Below are positions 23,990-32,465 of a DNA stretch of 35,257 nt, in pieces. The notes under the pieces are model-generated. The model saw only the letters and a program-made list of their open reading frames with translations, made no database searches and was not told where the DNA came from. Numbering within the stretch: position 1 is the first letter of the stretch; every line of letters begins with the position of its first letter. Source of the stretch: Deltaproteobacteria bacterium (GTDB taxonomy: Bacteria > Bdellovibrionota_G > JALEGL01 > JAGRMV01); NCBI GenBank assembly GCA_020441045.1, contig JAGRMV010000003.1, positions 1 through 35,257 on the forward strand, in the 5' to 3' direction. The position numbers and the translations under genes were made by a program.

Positions 23990-25267
23990 TTAAGGAATCT
24001 CCGTCACCAGAGTGCTACTAGACACCCCACTATCGAGTATTCCACTAAAGTACACACCAGCTCCTGCACCAATCACAACTACGCCAACCGCTGGCCAGAA
24101 CCACCACTGCTTAGTGATACGTTGCTTTGCCGCTGCCGGCTCTTTGGGCGGATCATAGTTTACTGTGGTTTGTTGTTGTTTTAGCTGCTTTGCAGGGATT
24201 TCTTTTGCTACACTTGATGGAACCGCAGGAGTTTTAACCACATAACCGTCGTTACCAATAAAGGCTAATAGTGACGAAACCAACTCCTTGGGATTTTGCG
24301 CTTCAATTGCCGGTGAAAGTTCCTGACTTCTTTGATCAAACAATTGACCTCTGACTTTACCCGACAGCGGGGTTAAAAACAAAAAGATATCCCCACCAAC
24401 ACTTAAACCAATTTCATCCAAAAAAGTGACGCGATTTTTTTCCATTTCAGCAACATTAGCCACTGTATCAAAAAAACGTATTGCATCTTGTTCTTGAAGG
24501 GAAGCAAGGTCTGCTGTCACGCGATTTTGTCCAACCACAATAAATTGCTCTGTGACTTTTTCTTCGAAACCTTGCAAAGCAAACCGAAAATAATGTTTAC
24601 CTACAGGAATATTTTTAAGTGAAGCCGGTGCCTTACCTATGCTTTGGCCATCAAAAAAAACTTCTGCCCCAGCGGGTTCGACTTGGATCGTCACATCCCC
24701 AACGTCTCTTTTTTCAAAAGCGTGATAGACTTCTTCATAAAGCTTTCTTACTTGAGGAGAGTAATATTTTTCAGAAAGTTTTTTTTCTTTGCGGGAAGGA
24801 TCAATCAGCATGACTTCTTCCATTTGGATGCGTGCTTCTTGCGTACGTCCCAAAGCTAAAAAACTTTGGGCCAACTGAAATTTTGTTGTACGAAACGATG
24901 TAAATGAATCTTCATCCCAGAGCGTACCTTTATATAAACGTTCAGCTTTACGAAAGTAGTCTACTGCATTTTCCATATCAAGATTTTGATAGGCATTTTT
25001 ACCCTGCTGAAAAAACTCAAATGCTTCTTTTGATGATGAAGGTTGTTGTTTTGATGAATATTTCTCAATAAACGCACGAACCTCCTCATGCTCAACAACT
25101 AAGACTTTATCCGAAGCAAGTAACTGATTTGTGATAGCCTCAACCGCAGGTTTAGACTGTTCCCCACGCATAGGAGAAACGACAACCGATGGTTTAGACT
25201 GCGCATATAAATTATTCACACCTACAACAATGAAAAATAATAAAGATATACGACAGACTTTCATCAT
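23990..25267 (-). CDS. PEGA-domain envelope protein, second of three tandem paralogues
   Basis: A 425-residue protein with a signal peptide (1-22, ending NNLYAQ), an N-terminal segment (SVVVSPMRGEQSKPAVEAI, then LVVEHEEVRAFIEKY) that resembles the start of CsgG/TolB-N-like domains, a TPR-like helical region (about 85-185), a clear PEGA domain (189-256: VTIQVEPAGAEVFFDGQSIG, KAPASLKNIPVGKHYFRFAL), and a C-terminal membrane helix (WWFWPAVGVVVIGAGAGVYF) at about 390-412. Its start codon overlaps the stop of the first paralogue as TGATG. Same architecture as both neighbours, which points to tandem duplication. Role inferred as a periplasmic scaffold or binding protein; not established. Confidence 0.82.
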   Translation of the reverse strand: MMKVCRISLLFFIVVGVNNLYAQSKPSVVVSPMRGEQSKPAVEAITNQLLASDKVLVVEHEEVRAFIEKYSSKQQPSSSKEAFEFFQQGKNAYQNLDMENAVDYFRKAERLYKGTLWDEDSFTSFRTTKFQLAQSFLALGRTQEARIQMEEVMLIDPSRKEKKLSEKYYSPQVRKLYEEVYHAFEKRDVGDVTIQVEPAGAEVFFDGQSIGKAPASLKNIPVGKHYFRFALQGFEEKVTEQFIVVGQNRVTADLASLQEQDAIRFFDTVANVAEMEKNRVTFLDEIGLSVGGDIFLFLTPLSGKVRGQLFDQRSQELSPAIEAQNPKELVSSLLAFIGNDGYVVKTPAVPSSVAKEIPAKQLKQQQTTVNYDPPKEPAAAKQRITKQWWFWPAVGVVVIGAGAGVYFSGILDSGVSSSTLVTEIP

Positions 25268-26592
25268 CAGTTCAAAGGATTATCCACGTTTAAAACATTC
25301 GATGTCATACTTCCGCCCGAACCAGCCAAAATGAAATATCCACCTACACCAACTGCAAGTGCGCCAAGACCAATCCATAAAAGGTTCGTATTAAAGCCCT
25401 TGTCTTTCTTGACTTCTTTTTTGGCGTATGAAGGCTCCTGAAAATCTTTTTGGAAATCGATATCACCGGTTATGGGTGTGGATACTTTTTTGACAACGGC
25501 ATCAATCCACTGTTCAACTGCCTTAACCACTCGCTGGCTGACTTTTTTAGGTTTTCCACTTACACTCTTGGTAAACACCGAAGAATACTTACCTGCCATC
25601 ACATCATAACTTTGTAGTTTCATATCCAACTGCTGTTTATCGTTGGCCTCAACTTGCCCCAAAATAAAGTAATCAATAGAATGTTCTTTCGCTGCGCTTT
25701 GCAAAATACGTGTTTGCTGGCTGTCTTTTTCTTGCTCAAATTGGTTTTTGGCCAAGAATATTTTCTCTTGCTCTAGTTTAGCAATGATATTTTGTTCACC
25801 CTCTTTTACGTCCAGAAGTTGTTTGTATAACTTATGCCCAGCTTGATCGATCGCGATAAAATGTTCACCCGCAGGAACATCACTGATAGTAACCGGCGTC
25901 TCTCCGACGTCCATACCATCAAGCATAACCTTGGCAGCTGATGGATTTGAATCAATATGAATGGTACCACTGGGCAATTTTTGGACAATAGCGGCTTGGT
26001 TACTATGAATTTCGACAATTTTTGGTGGAAAATCTCGCGAAGGCAGTTTTCTGGTCTTTCTTTGGGTGTCCAGTTTGACCATTTCTTGGATGATCTTTTT
26101 TCCTTCATTTTCTCTACCATCAAAATAAAGGGCCATGCCTAAATACAAATGAGAATACAACAAATAATGATTATCTTGTAAAGAACCTATACCCGCACGG
26201 TAGCCTTTGACTGCTCGATTAAGCTCGCGAATCGCCTGCGCCAACTCCAATGTTCGATAATGTTCCACACCCTGGACAAAATGCTCATACGCGCTTTGGA
26301 TTTTTTCAGAAGAGGCCTGCGATAGTCGACTCATAGGCTGCATGATTTCGACCTCAACAGTAGACTCGCTTAATACTTGAAAATCTTCTTTTGATTGCAA
26401 TGTATCACGAATGGTTTGGGATACGCTCTTTTCTTCATCACGGTGCACCCCATGTTGAAAACCAATAATGGCAACATTTTTTCGGGAAAGTGCTTGCCCA
26501 TACACAGGAAGATCAATAGAAACAGCGCCCAAAAACACGGCCATATATAAAGCCAATGATTGTTTGACGCCAAGTGGAGGAAATTTCACCAT
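25267..26592 (-). CDS. PEGA-domain envelope protein, first of three tandem paralogues
   Basis: A 441-residue protein with signal peptide (to about 33, PVYGQA), a CsgG/TolB-N-like N-terminal segment (NVAIIGFQHGVHRDEEKSVS), TPR-like helices (about 95-200, with NHYLLYSHLYLGMALYFDG), a canonical PEGA domain (208-275: IHIDSNPSAAKVMLDGMDVG, ETPVTISDVPAGEHFIAID), a domain with IDYFILGQVE, and a C-terminal membrane helix at 403-424 (LLWIGLGALAVGVGGYFIL). AAGGGA lies some seven bases before the ATG. First gene of the three-gene unit, divergent from tadC with 109 bases between starts. Comparable proteins are common in deltaproteobacterial-type genomes but their job is not known. Confidence 0.82.
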   Translation of the reverse strand: MVKFPPLGVKQSLALYMAVFLGAVSIDLPVYGQALSRKNVAIIGFQHGVHRDEEKSVSQTIRDTLQSKEDFQVLSESTVEVEIMQPMSRLSQASSEKIQSAYEHFVQGVEHYRTLELAQAIRELNRAVKGYRAGIGSLQDNHYLLYSHLYLGMALYFDGRENEGKKIIQEMVKLDTQRKTRKLPSRDFPPKIVEIHSNQAAIVQKLPSGTIHIDSNPSAAKVMLDGMDVGETPVTISDVPAGEHFIAIDQAGHKLYKQLLDVKEGEQNIIAKLEQEKIFLAKNQFEQEKDSQQTRILQSAAKEHSIDYFILGQVEANDKQQLDMKLQSYDVMAGKYSSVFTKSVSGKPKKVSQRVVKAVEQWIDAVVKKVSTPITGDIDFQKDFQEPSYAKKEVKKDKGFNTNLLWIGLGALAVGVGGYFILAGSGGSMTSNVLNVDNPLN

Positions 26593-26701
26593 CTAAAGTC
26601 CCTTTTTTGATACAATATTCCTGTAAGAGTATGATTTTATTTCTATTTACCTCCTAAAAGAGTAACATAAATAGGTCAAAATAGCATTGAAAAGAAAAAC
26701 C

Positions 26702-27655
26702 ATGTTAGATTTTATTCAACAAATTTCGTCAGTTGGCCCCAAATACCTTAGCCTTTTTTGCGGCGCGCTGGCGGCGTTCACTTTAATTTACAGCATTTTC
26801 CCTGACACCTCGCAACTCGCTGCTCGCAAACGACTGGGGATGGAAGATGAAAGTGTACAACCCAAGAACATTGCCGTTTTTAAATTGCTATATCCACTAT
26901 ACTCAGCGATTGCGTCATTATTTTATTCAGAATATTTTCCAAGCTGGGCTGTAGCTTGGGTTGAAAAAAAACGCCCGACAGTAAGCAGGAAACTAACCAT
27001 TGCCAATCTCCGAAGTGAAATTACTCCAGATGAGTTTATTGCATTTGGCCTGACCATGGCTGCACTTGTTCCATTGTTAATGTATTATTTGTTTGGTACG
27101 CTGCGCTTTAATATCCCAACTTTTCTTCACCCTGCCATATTGCTGTTTGGTTTTTTCTACTCTGATTTATGGCTGGCCCAAGCTGTCAAAGCAAGACAAA
27201 AAAAAATTCTCCGCGCCCTCCCTTATACACTTGATCTCTTAACGCTTTCTGTCGAAGCCGGAATGGACTTTATTGCAAGTCTACAACGCATGTCTGAGCG
27301 GAGTAAAAAAACTGCGTTACTGGAAGAACTCGATATTGTGCTCAAAGAAATTCGCCTGGGTACCACCCGCTCAGACGCGCTTCGCAATTTAGGCGAAAGG
27401 CTGGATATTGAAGAAATTGCATCCTTTACTTCGTTGTTGATCCAAGCCGATCAACTCGGTTCATCCATCGGCATGGTTTTACGCGCACAATCTGACCAAC
27501 TACAGACCAGAAGGTTTCAAAATGCTGAAACAGCTGGTGCCAAAGCTTCACAGTTGATATTGCTTCCATTGGTATTTTGTATTTTTCCAGCTGTCTTTAT
27601 CGTCATCTTGGGCCCGCTGGTGATTAAGTTTTTGGTCCAAGGAGGCCTTGTTTAA
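26702..27655 (+). CDS. tadC: Tad pilus inner-membrane platform protein TadC (type II secretion F domain)
   Basis: A 317-residue (312 from this ATG) membrane protein of the GspF/TadC family that forms the inner-membrane platform of Tad/Flp pili together with TadB. Seen are an N-terminal helix (about 15-35), a basic RKRLGMEDE cytosolic stretch, paired helices at about 112-155, the conserved soluble helical bundle RALPYTLDLLTLSVEAGMDF through GSSIGMVLRAQSDQLQTRRF (about 170-270), and a final double helix (LILLPLVFCIFPAVFIVILG). A TTG at 26687 is an alternative start, adding five residues; ribosome sites are weak for both. TadB and the ATPase TadA are not adjacent: upstream lies the divergent PEGA operon. 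Confidence 0.88.
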   Translation: MLDFIQQISSVGPKYLSLFCGALAAFTLIYSIFPDTSQLAARKRLGMEDESVQPKNIAVFKLLYPLYSAIASLFYSEYFPSWAVAWVEKKRPTVSRKLTIANLRSEITPDEFIAFGLTMAALVPLLMYYLFGTLRFNIPTFLHPAILLFGFFYSDLWLAQAVKARQKKILRALPYTLDLLTLSVEAGMDFIASLQRMSERSKKTALLEELDIVLKEIRLGTTRSDALRNLGERLDIEEIASFTSLLIQADQLGSSIGMVLRAQSDQLQTRRFQNAETAGAKASQLILLPLVFCIFPAVFIVILGPLVIKFLVQGGLV

Positions 27656-27659
27656 AACC

Positions 27660-28007
27660 ATGGTTGTTGCTCGATTGCAAAAAAACAATGCAGTGATCTC
27701 CGACCATGTGATCCAAGCAGACACTTTTGGCAAAAGGCTCAAAGGCCTGATTGGATACAAACAGCTTCCTCCTAACCATTCCATACTCATCAAGCCTTGC
27801 AAAAGCATTCATACTTTTTTTATGCGGTTTCCCATTGATGTACTTTTCTTATCTGATCAAAATGATGTTATTGCCATGTATAAAGCTTTACAGCCTTATC
27901 GTATCACAGCAACCGTTCGCAAAGCCTGCGCAGTTTTAGAAACCAATGCCGGCGTGATTATTACACATCAAATCAGCCTTCGAGATCAATTGAGGTTTGA
28001 AATATGA
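27660..28007 (+). CDS. DUF192 family protein
   Basis: A 115-residue protein with the DUF192 pattern: GKRLKGLIG (24-32), IHTFFMRFPIDVLFLSD (50-66) and AVLETNAGVI (91-100). The function of DUF192 proteins is unknown; many members have a signal peptide, but none is seen here, so it seems cytoplasmic. GGAGG at 27641-27645 is 14 bases from this ATG and two bases from a TTG at 27648, so the start is uncertain. The 3' end overlaps the next gene as ATGA. It is embedded between tadC and the FHA genes, where DUF192 genes are sometimes found in Tad-type clusters. Confidence 0.8.
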   Translation: MVVARLQKNNAVISDHVIQADTFGKRLKGLIGYKQLPPNHSILIKPCKSIHTFFMRFPIDVLFLSDQNDVIAMYKALQPYRITATVRKACAVLETNAGVIITHQISLRDQLRFEI

Positions 28008-29089
28008 AACCCGTTTTGCATATCATCTCAGGTGTCGCAGCCACCCGAAGTTTTGATCTCAGGCAAGGTGACCAAACCATAGGTCGAGAAAACTCCGCCG
28101 ACATCCAAATCCCATCTAAAGAAATTTCCAGACATCATGCTCGCATTACAATACAAGGCGAGAAAGTTGCAATCATTGACCTGCAAAGTTCCAATGGCAC
28201 GATTGTCAACACCAAACGTGTTAATTCCAAAGCGCTCAAACATAAAGACCGTATCATTCTAGGGGACGTTATTTTAGAATTTCGTGACGAAGAAAAGTAT
28301 ATCGCACAGAAGTTTGATGGTGGCAAAACCCTTTATCAACAAGCTACCAAAGTCATGACCGAACGTCTCAAACCCAGAAACCTATGGCCGTATTTCTTTA
28401 TGTTCTTTGGGTTTTCATTTGTTTTGGTGTCTTGGTTGATGCATTCCTCTTATAAAAGTCTTCTGCACGACCGACTGACCCAGTCCTATATCCAAAACGC
28501 ACAAAATATCACGCGCTATCTTGCTGAAAAAAACCGTGAAGATCTTAAACTGCATAACCACCTTTTACTTGATGTGAGTGTAGTCGAAAATGAGCCCGGG
28601 GTGATCGATGCCATGGTCATCAGCAACAAAGGTCGTATTCTTGCGCCAGCCAAAAATGCTGATAAAACCGATCAAGGACCCTATGTCATGGAAGCACTCA
28701 GCCATGATTCCAACACGCTTATTCTCCCAAGTCCGCGCAATAGTAAAGGCCACCAAGTATTTGTCCACCCCATTCGTGTCTATGACGATCGGCAAGGCAA
28801 ATACGTCACCCTGGGTGTCGCCAAGATTATTTTTTCAGCCGATAAAGCCATTGGCGATCTCCCTGAAACAGATCAAATGCTTTATTTGATGTTATTGCTA
28901 TCATTATTGATTTCAATGGGCTTAAGCTGGATTGTCTCTAAATCACTATCGATTCCCATTACCCAATTGGCCGAAAAAGTGCAGCGTTGGCGCACCGGTC
29001 AAGCCTATCAAAACCAATCCGCACCGTTTAAAGATTGGGATCCATTATATCAAGCCATTGAACGAGCCATCGAAGAGGCTGACAAATAG
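28004..29089 (+). CDS. Transmembrane FHA-domain protein with extracytoplasmic sensor and HAMP
   Basis: A 361-residue protein: FHA domain at about 5-95 with the phosphothreonine-binding residues (GR at 27-28, SRHH at 42-45, NG at 64-65), membrane helix 128-147, an outside region of about 145 residues (148-291, with VVENEPGVIDAMVISNKGRI resembling a Cache-type sensor), membrane helix 292-311, and a HAMP-like tail (KSLSIPITQLAEKVQRW). There is no kinase, cyclase or methyl-accepting domain after HAMP, so the FHA domain at the N-terminus is the likely output or input partner. The design suggests an envelope signal altering docking of a phosphorylated partner in the Tad-type apparatus; this is inference. 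ATGA overlap with DUF192. Confidence 0.85.
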   Translation: MKPVLHIISGVAATRSFDLRQGDQTIGRENSADIQIPSKEISRHHARITIQGEKVAIIDLQSSNGTIVNTKRVNSKALKHKDRIILGDVILEFRDEEKYIAQKFDGGKTLYQQATKVMTERLKPRNLWPYFFMFFGFSFVLVSWLMHSSYKSLLHDRLTQSYIQNAQNITRYLAEKNREDLKLHNHLLLDVSVVENEPGVIDAMVISNKGRILAPAKNADKTDQGPYVMEALSHDSNTLILPSPRNSKGHQVFVHPIRVYDDRQGKYVTLGVAKIIFSADKAIGDLPETDQMLYLMLLLSLLISMGLSWIVSKSLSIPITQLAEKVQRWRTGQAYQNQSAPFKDWDPLYQAIERAIEEADK

Positions 29090-29225
29090 TAAAACTTTGG
29101 GCATTGTGCCTCACAGATTCAATAGTGTTCAAATCCTAAGAATGTTATACAATATCGCTTACGTTTATTGAAAAGCAAAAACCACTTCGATTTGGTGTAT
29201 ACTATACATGTAGGGCAATAATAAA
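29090..29225 (+). other. Spacer between FHA genes, possible internal promoter
   Basis: This 136-base gap breaks an otherwise tightly packed gene row. TATACT at about 29200, preceded by TTTGGTG, could be a -10 box for the second FHA gene, but no -35 box at proper distance is found. No gene seen. Confidence 0.3.
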
Positions 29226-30179
29226 GTGAATCAAGAACAAAACATATGGTTAGAGGCTACCCAAGGGCTGATTCAAGGCCAAAAACTACCCATCGATCAG
29301 GGCCAGATCACTTTTGGCCGGACTGCACAAAACGATGTGGTATTGGCTGAGCAAGCCATATCTCGACAGCATGCACGTATTTTCTTTGAAAACAATCAAT
29401 TATGGATCACTGATTTAGGTAGCAAAAACGGCACAATGGTGAACAAAAAAACTATTACCCCCCATCAAAACGTTGCAATCCATCCCAATGACTCCATTCA
29501 GCTGGGATCGACCATTTTACACGTTATCAAAAACCCGTCATCCTTTACTCATATATCGAGGGCTGATCCAGGACCTAAAAAAAATACAACCCTGGCCAGA
29601 CTCAAAGCCAACCCCTTACCCGACTTTCTTGCCAAAGGTAAGTCGTTTAAACTTCCCCCCATCAATCGAAGAGTAGTCCTCTACGGGGGAATGGTTTTTG
29701 TATTGTTGGTTTTGGTAATTTCCTCATCTTCTAAAAGACAAAAAAACCAAACACCCTCATTAAAATCAACTTATGAGAAACAAACCATCACCATCCCAGA
29801 TCACTTTCAAACCGATAGCGACCAGATACAAAAAATACCAACGCTTGAAGAGGTCGAGCTACTTATTTCTCAAGCACAATCTGCCATTCGTTTCGAAGAT
29901 TATCATACGGCCATACGCTTATATGAACAGATTCTTAAAGTTCGGCCTGAAGATGAAAAAATCATTGCTTACTATAATGTCGCGAAACAGAATTTATATC
30001 GAAAAATTCAAATCAATCGAAATATTGCAATCATTGAAGTAGAAAAACTCAATTTTGAAAAAGCCATGCAACATTGGCAGCGTATTGCTGAATTGACGCA
30101 AGGGCTTGATCCAGAAAGATATAACGAAGCACAAGAACAGATCAAGTCTCTAAGGAGCATGATTGAAAATCCGTCATGA
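29226..30179 (+). CDS. FHA-domain protein with membrane anchor and TPR-like tail
   Basis: A 317-residue protein beginning at GTG. The FHA domain (about 5-100) keeps its binding residues: GR 31-32, SRQH 46-49, NG 68-69 (LGSKNGTMVN). A linker leads to a membrane helix at 148-166 (RRVVLYGGMVFVLLVLVIS), and then a tail with a TPR-like helix pair (about 215-300: ELLISQAQSAIRFEDYHTAI, then RLYEQILKVRPEDEK). By topology the FHA part is cytoplasmic and the TPR part periplasmic. It overlaps the next FHA gene as ATGA. Together with its neighbours it forms a trio of membrane FHA proteins. Specific partner unknown. Confidence 0.85.
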   Translation: MNQEQNIWLEATQGLIQGQKLPIDQGQITFGRTAQNDVVLAEQAISRQHARIFFENNQLWITDLGSKNGTMVNKKTITPHQNVAIHPNDSIQLGSTILHVIKNPSSFTHISRADPGPKKNTTLARLKANPLPDFLAKGKSFKLPPINRRVVLYGGMVFVLLVLVISSSSKRQKNQTPSLKSTYEKQTITIPDHFQTDSDQIQKIPTLEEVELLISQAQSAIRFEDYHTAIRLYEQILKVRPEDEKIIAYYNVAKQNLYRKIQINRNIAIIEVEKLNFEKAMQHWQRIAELTQGLDPERYNEAQEQIKSLRSMIENPS

Positions 30180-32302
30180 ATATCAGTATCAAAAAAGACG
30201 GCAAGCTGATCAAACAAGTGACGCTACAAAACCAACCTTTGATTGTGGGTCGCTCAACTTCCGCGGATATCCAACTCCTTGATGCTACCATTTCAAGACA
30301 GCACCTAAAAATCACCAACAATAACCTTTCAGTAACTTTTGAAGATCTGGGATCCCGCAATGGTATTTTTTTTAAAGGATCAAAAGTTCGCAGTAAAGAA
30401 ATTTTTCCAGGGCAAAATGTTCGTGTCGGCATCTATATTATATCTGTAGATGCACTTGATCCATCTGAACAAAAAACCATTGCCATGCTAGAAGAAGGCG
30501 AAGAGGCAAAAACCGAAGTTGCCTATACTCTTGATGATGTCGATATGGCTGACGAACTCACTCTAGATGCACCGCCTATAGAAATTTCCAACCCACTGTT
30601 ACATGCTGATGTAGTAATGCCTGAAAACGACGAAGATCTCCATAAAGCAAGTACAAACAAGTCTAAAACCAATAATGCAGATTCTTTTATGCAGGCTATT
30701 GCCGTATCACAACCTCCGCATTCCTTGCCAGATATTGAAGATATGCATGACTCAAAAACACATTTGGATACGCAAGAAGAAAGCTTTGCCTTTGAAAACT
30801 CTAACCCTTCATTTGCTAGTATCGAAGATGCACCCATGGCCAACCTTGACCAAGAGGATACCAGTGAAAACATTCATCCATCAAATCTGTCTAAAAAAAA
30901 TATCCGCGAAACCAGGGAAGATAAAAATTTGGAAGAGGATGAAAAAAGTTTTTTCGACAATGGGATTGCGACCAAGAAGATTAACTCAGATGAAATTGTA
31001 AGCTCTCCTGTGATTGAAAATTCCAACCCTCTATTTTCAGAAGTTCTCAAAGAGGAAAATAAAGAAGATGAAAAAACACCTTCGATCGCGTTTTCTTCTC
31101 TACAAAGTAGCCCACAAATCAAAAGTGATGATTCGCCAAGGGATATCTTTCAAAATAATCACCCCGAGGATCAGGAAAGCAATATTGAAACCGGTGCTTT
31201 TACCCCACCAACCCCATCTAGTTCACGTACGCAAATTCGCAACTTTGAGCGGGTGCCCTCTCCAGCTCCTTCAAAAACACTTTCAACTGCCAAAAAATAT
31301 ATGTTTGTGCTTTCGGCCATTCTCATTGCAGCACTTATGCTTTTTTTGGATAAAGATGTTCAACGCGCCATCTTTCGCAAAGAAGCCAAAACATCTTCTC
31401 CCCAAAATATAGATAAAGAAAGTACACGCATCGTTCTTTTTAAAATCGAAAAAGTTCGAAAAAACCTAGAAGACGAAGACCTTACAGCTGCCAAACAAGA
31501 GGTCAAAATATTGTTGACAGAATACCCCGAACACCCTGAAGTAAAAAAGTTTTTACCTGAATTCAACCAGAATAAGGCCCTGATTGAGCAAAAAATACAA
31601 ATCGAAGAACTCGAAAAATCAAAAAAACAAGATCAGGTCACACTTTTTTCACAGCAAGCCAGTAAACTTATAGAAGATAAAAACTACGATGCTGCCATTG
31701 AGACCTATCAAAAAATATTACAAATCGCGCCGGATGACCCCGATGCCTTGGAGGGCATTGATACCGCCGAGTCTCTTAAAATTCAAGAAGAACGCAAAGA
31801 GTTTGCAAAAAAGCAAAAACACCAAATGCTCGATCGCATATTTAATGAGGGGGTAGAGAAATTCGAGGCCGGTGAATTTGGCAAAGCCAAAAAACTTTTC
31901 GAACAGGTTACAGCCGATGGGAGCCACGCAAAACACAAAAAAGCCGACGATTTTTTATCCAAAATTGCAACGCAAACCGATGGCGCGCTCAATGAAAAAA
32001 TAGATGAGGCTAAACAACAGATTGATAATACCATCACACTCCCAGAAGCTTATAAGACACTATCCACATTAACCAAGCAATTCCCACAACACAAAGAAGC
32101 CAAAGAATATCTTAAACTTGCCGAAGATAAGATGTTACAAAAAGCCAAACAACTCTACGCTGAAGCCATTGCTCAGGAAGAGCTGGCCGGGGATTTCTCA
32201 ACCGCGCTTGACCTGTATCACGAAGTACTCATTTATGCCCCAGATCCAAGCAGCGCCTACCATAAAAAGGCCAAAGAAAAGATCGAAAAACTAGAACTGT
32301 AA
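30176..32302 (+). CDS. Large FHA-domain protein with acidic linker, membrane anchor and TPR repeats
   Basis: A 708-residue protein of the same plan as the preceding one. FHA domain at 1-95 (GRSTSADIQLLD, SRQH 40-43, LGSRNGIFF), then about 270 residues of acidic, low-complexity linker rich in Asp, Glu, Ser and Asn, one membrane helix at about 374-393 (YMFVLSAILIAALMLFL), and a long helical part with TPR repeats, the clearest at about 495-530 (NYDAAIETYQKILQIAPDDP). In the FHA domain the Thr that usually follows NG is Ile. The long linker contains two similar ENSNPxF motifs and a related ISNPLLH, which may be short docking sites. Topology: FHA and linker inside, TPR outside. Last gene before the pilin promoter. 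Confidence 0.85.
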   Translation: MNISIKKDGKLIKQVTLQNQPLIVGRSTSADIQLLDATISRQHLKITNNNLSVTFEDLGSRNGIFFKGSKVRSKEIFPGQNVRVGIYIISVDALDPSEQKTIAMLEEGEEAKTEVAYTLDDVDMADELTLDAPPIEISNPLLHADVVMPENDEDLHKASTNKSKTNNADSFMQAIAVSQPPHSLPDIEDMHDSKTHLDTQEESFAFENSNPSFASIEDAPMANLDQEDTSENIHPSNLSKKNIRETREDKNLEEDEKSFFDNGIATKKINSDEIVSSPVIENSNPLFSEVLKEENKEDEKTPSIAFSSLQSSPQIKSDDSPRDIFQNNHPEDQESNIETGAFTPPTPSSSRTQIRNFERVPSPAPSKTLSTAKKYMFVLSAILIAALMLFLDKDVQRAIFRKEAKTSSPQNIDKESTRIVLFKIEKVRKNLEDEDLTAAKQEVKILLTEYPEHPEVKKFLPEFNQNKALIEQKIQIEELEKSKKQDQVTLFSQQASKLIEDKNYDAAIETYQKILQIAPDDPDALEGIDTAESLKIQEERKEFAKKQKHQMLDRIFNEGVEKFEAGEFGKAKKLFEQVTADGSHAKHKKADDFLSKIATQTDGALNEKIDEAKQQIDNTITLPEAYKTLSTLTKQFPQHKEAKEYLKLAEDKMLQKAKQLYAEAIAQEELAGDFSTALDLYHEVLIYAPDPSSAYHKKAKEKIEKLEL

Positions 32303-32355
32303 TATTTTAATGCATCAAATCATGGGACCCTCATGCCATAACTTGTGCTTAAATC

Positions 32356-32378
32356 CGGCACAACTACCATCGGTGCCG
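32356..32378. promoter_or_regulatory. Dyad upstream of the sigma-54 promoter, candidate activator site
   Basis: CGGCAC (32356-32361), 11 bases, GTGCCG (32373-32378): a perfect inverted repeat centred about 94 bases before the predicted start of transcription. That is the usual distance for an enhancer-binding activator of sigma-54 promoters. Confidence 0.4.
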
Positions 32379-32434
32379 ACCTTGATCCATTTAAAATAAT
32401 CGTTATATATCAATAATTTACATAAATACCCATT

Positions 32435-32450
32435 TGGCACCGGTCTTGCT
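32435..32450 (+). promoter_or_regulatory. Sigma-54 (RpoN) -24/-12 promoter of the pilin gene cluster
   Basis: TGGCAC (32435-32440), five bases, TTGCT (32446-32450) matches the sigma-54 consensus TGGCAC-N5-TTGCW. GG is at -25/-24 and GC at -13/-12 if transcription begins at 32461. It lies in a 163-base gap between the last FHA gene and the first pilin-like gene, in the right orientation. Confidence 0.75.
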
Positions 32451-32465
32451 TTTATAGAAAGTGTG

